19,334 nt of DNA, taken from assembly GCA_003153055.1 (NCBI GenBank), contig PMBV01000231.1, positions 1-19,334 of the forward strand, given 5' to 3'. This stretch comes from Myxococcales bacterium. Its GTDB lineage: Bacteria > Myxococcota > Myxococcia > Myxococcales > Myxococcaceae. Positions 17,008 through 19,334 of the stretch are shown piece after piece. A program made the position numbers and the translations under genes. How positions within the stretch are numbered: position 1 is the first letter of the stretch; every line of letters starts with the position of its first letter. A model generated the notes under the pieces. The model was not told the origin of the DNA and ran no database searches. It saw nothing but the letters and a program-made list of their open reading frames with translations.

Positions 17008-19334
17008 ATGCATTGCCTGCCCGCGCGCGTGGAGACCATCGGCGGACACTCCGACGCCACCCTCGACTTCGACTACACCGCCGTCGTCGAGCGCAACGAG
17101 GTCGGGCAAGTGACGGGGCTGAAGAGCCAGGCCCAAAGTGGGAGTCTCACGCTCCAAACAGCGACCTACGACTCCAGTTACGATTTGACGAGCCTCTCCG
17201 TGCCAGGGCGCGGAACCAGCACCTTCGTGCATGACCCAGTGACTCAGCTCCTCACCCGGCTCGTGGGGACCGATGGTGTGGTGACGAGCGTCATCGAGCG
17301 GGATGCGCTCAGTGACCTGCCACGTACCATCGAGGTCGACCGTGGCGCGGCGCGGCTCCGGCAGTTTTTCCGCTACGACGGGCTGGAACGCCTCTGGAAG
17401 CGCTGGGATGACCTCGGCAACGCGAGCGAGGACAACCCGAACGAGTTGCTGACGTACCGCTTCGCGTCTGGAGGCGTGCCCGCGACGGTGTTCAGCGCGC
17501 TCCTGGTCGACGCGACCGCAGGTGCTCGGACGAGGACAGTGGATTTCCAGACGGCCGGGGGTGACGGCATCGCCGCGGCCAGGGCCATTCCCGAGGGGTG
17601 GTCCTTCGGGGGCGTCACCGAGCGGCTGCGGACGGCACGGAAGGAGAACACCTTCCTTCGGCCCACGTTGGCTGCAGGGAGCGATCCGCTCGCTCTGGAC
17701 TACCAGGCGCTCCTCACCGGGACGACTCCACTTCGGCAGCGAGTGTTGACCGCGTCCGGACAAGAGGCGCGACGCACCGAGTTGTTGCATGCTGGCGTTT
17801 CGCGGGACCTCGTCAGGCAGTGGACGGTGACTGGCGGGCAGATTCTCGAGCGGACCGTCGAGAATGGTACCCTCTCCACCCAGCGGACGCTCGACCCGGC
17901 GAAGCGGGTGGTGGCCTCCCGGGATGAGTCGGGAAACGTCTACCGCTTCACCTACGACGCGATGGGCCGCGTGCGCAGGGTGGACCTGCCGGATGGGAAG
18001 AAGCACACGCAGTCCTTCGACGAGCACGGACGGGTCTCGCTCGTTGCGCGCGACGGAGCTGCCGCCGTCCGGAGCGAGTACGAGCCGGCGACTGGCCTCT
18101 TGACGCGCAAGACGTACCTGTCGCCCGCCGGTGTCCCCCAGCGGAAGGTCGACTTCACGTACGACGGCATCGGGCGGTTGAAGCAGGCGACGCACGTCGA
18201 CCTCGCCGTCGGGGGCACCAAGGTCTTCAGCTACTTCTACGACGGGGCGACGCCTGTGGCGCCTCTGGCGAAGGGGATAGTCGGCTTCTTGTCGGGGGTG
18301 ACGGGCGATGGCTTCAGCAAAACGCTCGACAACCGGGTCGACGGGAAGCTCCTCAAACGAGTGGTGCGGCTGGGCGACTGGCGGACGGTCGAGACCGCTT
18401 GGGGCTACATCGAGGGCGGGCAGGCAGGGGCGCGGCAGACCCGTGTCTCCGACGGGGCGGGGACGCTGCTGAGCTCGACGACGGAGGAGAGCAGGTACGA
18501 CGCCTACGGCCGGCTCCAGACGTTGAGGCTCAACGGAGCGCCGTTGGCGACGCTTGGCTACGACGTCAACGGGAACCTCGCGTCGGCGGCCTTCTCCAAT
18601 GGAGACAGCGTGGCGTTGGCGTACGACGGCATGACGCGCCGACAGGTCGGCTCGACTCAGCGGACGGCGCAGTACCAGGCGTCCACCGAGATGCGGATGA
18701 ATGCCTGGGGGCTGGTGGACTGGGAGCACCTGAGGGTGGGCTCTACCGACCTGCTTCGGGGGTACGCCTACTCGGACAACCGCCAGTTGGTGGCGTCGAG
18801 CGACGCGCGGGACGCCTATGGGTACGGGTACGACTCGGTGGGGTTGCCGACGTCCTTCAGTCGGAACGGGACGACGAGGGTGGTTGCCGAGTCGAGCACC
18901 GAGCTGACGGTGGGGACGGTGACGTACGGGTTCGACGCGCTCCACCGCATCGTGTCGCGCACTGACGCCACCGCGGCTGATGCCACGCTGACCATCGGGT
19001 ACGGGCCGGACGGGGAAATCTCCACCGCCCGGAAGGGAGGAGTCGTGTTCAGTTATGTGCACGACGAGGGTGGCCAGCGGCTGATGAAGCTGCGGGCGGG
19101 CGTGCCGGTGGCAGGGTACCTGGACGATGGCGCATATCTCGACGAGAGCGGGCTGACGGCGCGGGTCAGCGTGGGCGGGCGGACGGTGGGCGTGGTGCGC
19201 AACGGCGTCTTCACGACGGTGGCGACGGACTCGCGCGGCTCGGTGCTGGCGGAGCCGACGGGGGAGGCGCGGGTGGCGTCGCCCTACGGGCAACGGGACG
19301 TGCACCCTGCGATGGCGGCGGCGCTCGACTACGT
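17008..19334 (+). CDS. RHS/YD-repeat protein, 5'-truncated and running off the window
   Basis: One frame stays open from 16849 through the window end; the first plausible start near the conserved part is ATG 17008, giving at least 775 residues. It carries many YD-type repeats: FRYDGLERL, FTYDAMGRVRRVDLPDG, FTYDGIGRLKQA, SRYDAYGRLQTL, LGYDVNGNLASA, YGYDSVGLPTSF, YGFDALHRIVSR, IGYGPDGEI. Near the edge comes the core-like segment ATDSRGSVLAE with SPYGQRDV. Such repeats form a beta-strand cocoon that encloses a C-terminal toxin in RHS/polymorphic toxin systems. The toxin and immunity genes, if any, lie past the window. Usual RHS proteins have a long N-terminal part (secretion or SpvB-like regions) that is missing; the family-like region starts only about ten codons after the ATG. 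No Shine-Dalgarno sequence precedes ATG 17008, so it may be reached by reinitiation after the upstream stop, or be part of a broken gene. Confidence 0.8.
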   Translation, partial: MHCLPARVETIGGHSDATLDFDYTAVVERNEVGQVTGLKSQAQSGSLTLQTATYDSSYDLTSLSVPGRGTSTFVHDPVTQLLTRLVGTDGVVTSVIERDALSDLPRTIEVDRGAARLRQFFRYDGLERLWKRWDDLGNASEDNPNELLTYRFASGGVPATVFSALLVDATAGARTRTVDFQTAGGDGIAAARAIPEGWSFGGVTERLRTARKENTFLRPTLAAGSDPLALDYQALLTGTTPLRQRVLTASGQEARRTELLHAGVSRDLVRQWTVTGGQILERTVENGTLSTQRTLDPAKRVVASRDESGNVYRFTYDAMGRVRRVDLPDGKKHTQSFDEHGRVSLVARDGAAAVRSEYEPATGLLTRKTYLSPAGVPQRKVDFTYDGIGRLKQATHVDLAVGGTKVFSYFYDGATPVAPLAKGIVGFLSGVTGDGFSKTLDNRVDGKLLKRVVRLGDWRTVETAWGYIEGGQAGARQTRVSDGAGTLLSSTTEESRYDAYGRLQTLRLNGAPLATLGYDVNGNLASAAFSNGDSVALAYDGMTRRQVGSTQRTAQYQASTEMRMNAWGLVDWEHLRVGSTDLLRGYAYSDNRQLVASSDARDAYGYGYDSVGLPTSFSRNGTTRVVAESSTELTVGTVTYGFDALHRIVSRTDATAADATLTIGYGPDGEISTARKGGVVFSYVHDEGGQRLMKLRAGVPVAGYLDDGAYLDESGLTARVSVGGRTVGVVRNGVFTTVATDSRGSVLAEPTGEARVASPYGQRDVHPAMAAALDY

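Noticed and set aside
16963..19305. A 780-codon minus-strand open frame at the right end
   Set aside because: The plus strand carries clear YD repeats in an uninterrupted frame; the minus frame is rich in Arg, Pro and His and featureless.

Overview
The DNA is very GC-rich, uses GTG starts freely (876, 4725, 6582, 16641), and carries a multi-PAS hybrid histidine kinase, tightly packed convergent genes and a large RHS/YD-repeat gene. This fits a chromosome of a large-genome delta-proteobacterium, most likely a Myxococcota member. That placement is inferred from gene content and composition, not from a marker gene.

Layout. Positions 1-325 hold no recognisable gene. Positions 326-1559 hold two paralogous Rpn-family (transposase_31-type PD-(D/E)XK nuclease) genes in tandem. 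The first keeps only the C-terminal half, the second only the N-terminal half with altered catalytic residues. Converging on them is a 998-residue soluble hybrid kinase on the minus strand (five PAS domains, HisKA, HATPase, receiver; 1568-4564). Divergent from it is a small exported, C-terminally membrane-anchored protein of unknown family (4725-5336). The shared upstream region has two perfect 11-bp direct repeats. This gene ends in a convincing intrinsic terminator that overlaps the stop codon of the convergent minus-strand pair lspA - histidine phosphatase (6582 to 5345). Divergent from lspA is an AqpS-like aquaporin (6683-7468).

The core of the window is an AddAB-type double-strand-break resection operon: an AddB-like nuclease subunit (7607-10816), then one base later an AddA-like UvrD helicase-nuclease (10818-14903). 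Both subunits show a PD-(D/E)XK active site framed by four cysteines, so both may carry an Fe-S staple. The AddB-like subunit shows no Walker A. The AddA-like subunit has a long Pro/Ser/Ala-rich N-terminal extension encoded partly by a perfect 30-bp tandem duplication. purA (adenylosuccinate synthetase) follows after 21 bp and ends in a hairpin.

After a mostly empty 408-bp stretch come a 120-residue single-pass membrane ORF (16641-17003) and, four bases after its stop codon, an RHS/YD-repeat reading frame (17008 onward) that runs off the window. This RHS frame lacks the usual long N-terminal part and looks like a 5'-truncated or rearranged RHS gene, or an RHS tail translated by coupling to the small membrane ORF.

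Most of the window is housekeeping (lspA, purA, AddAB). The parts most worth a second look are the double Fe-S nuclease arrangement with its expandable linker, the complementary Rpn halves, and the RHS junction. I saw no tRNA, rRNA, CRISPR array, insertion sequence or clear new multi-gene system.
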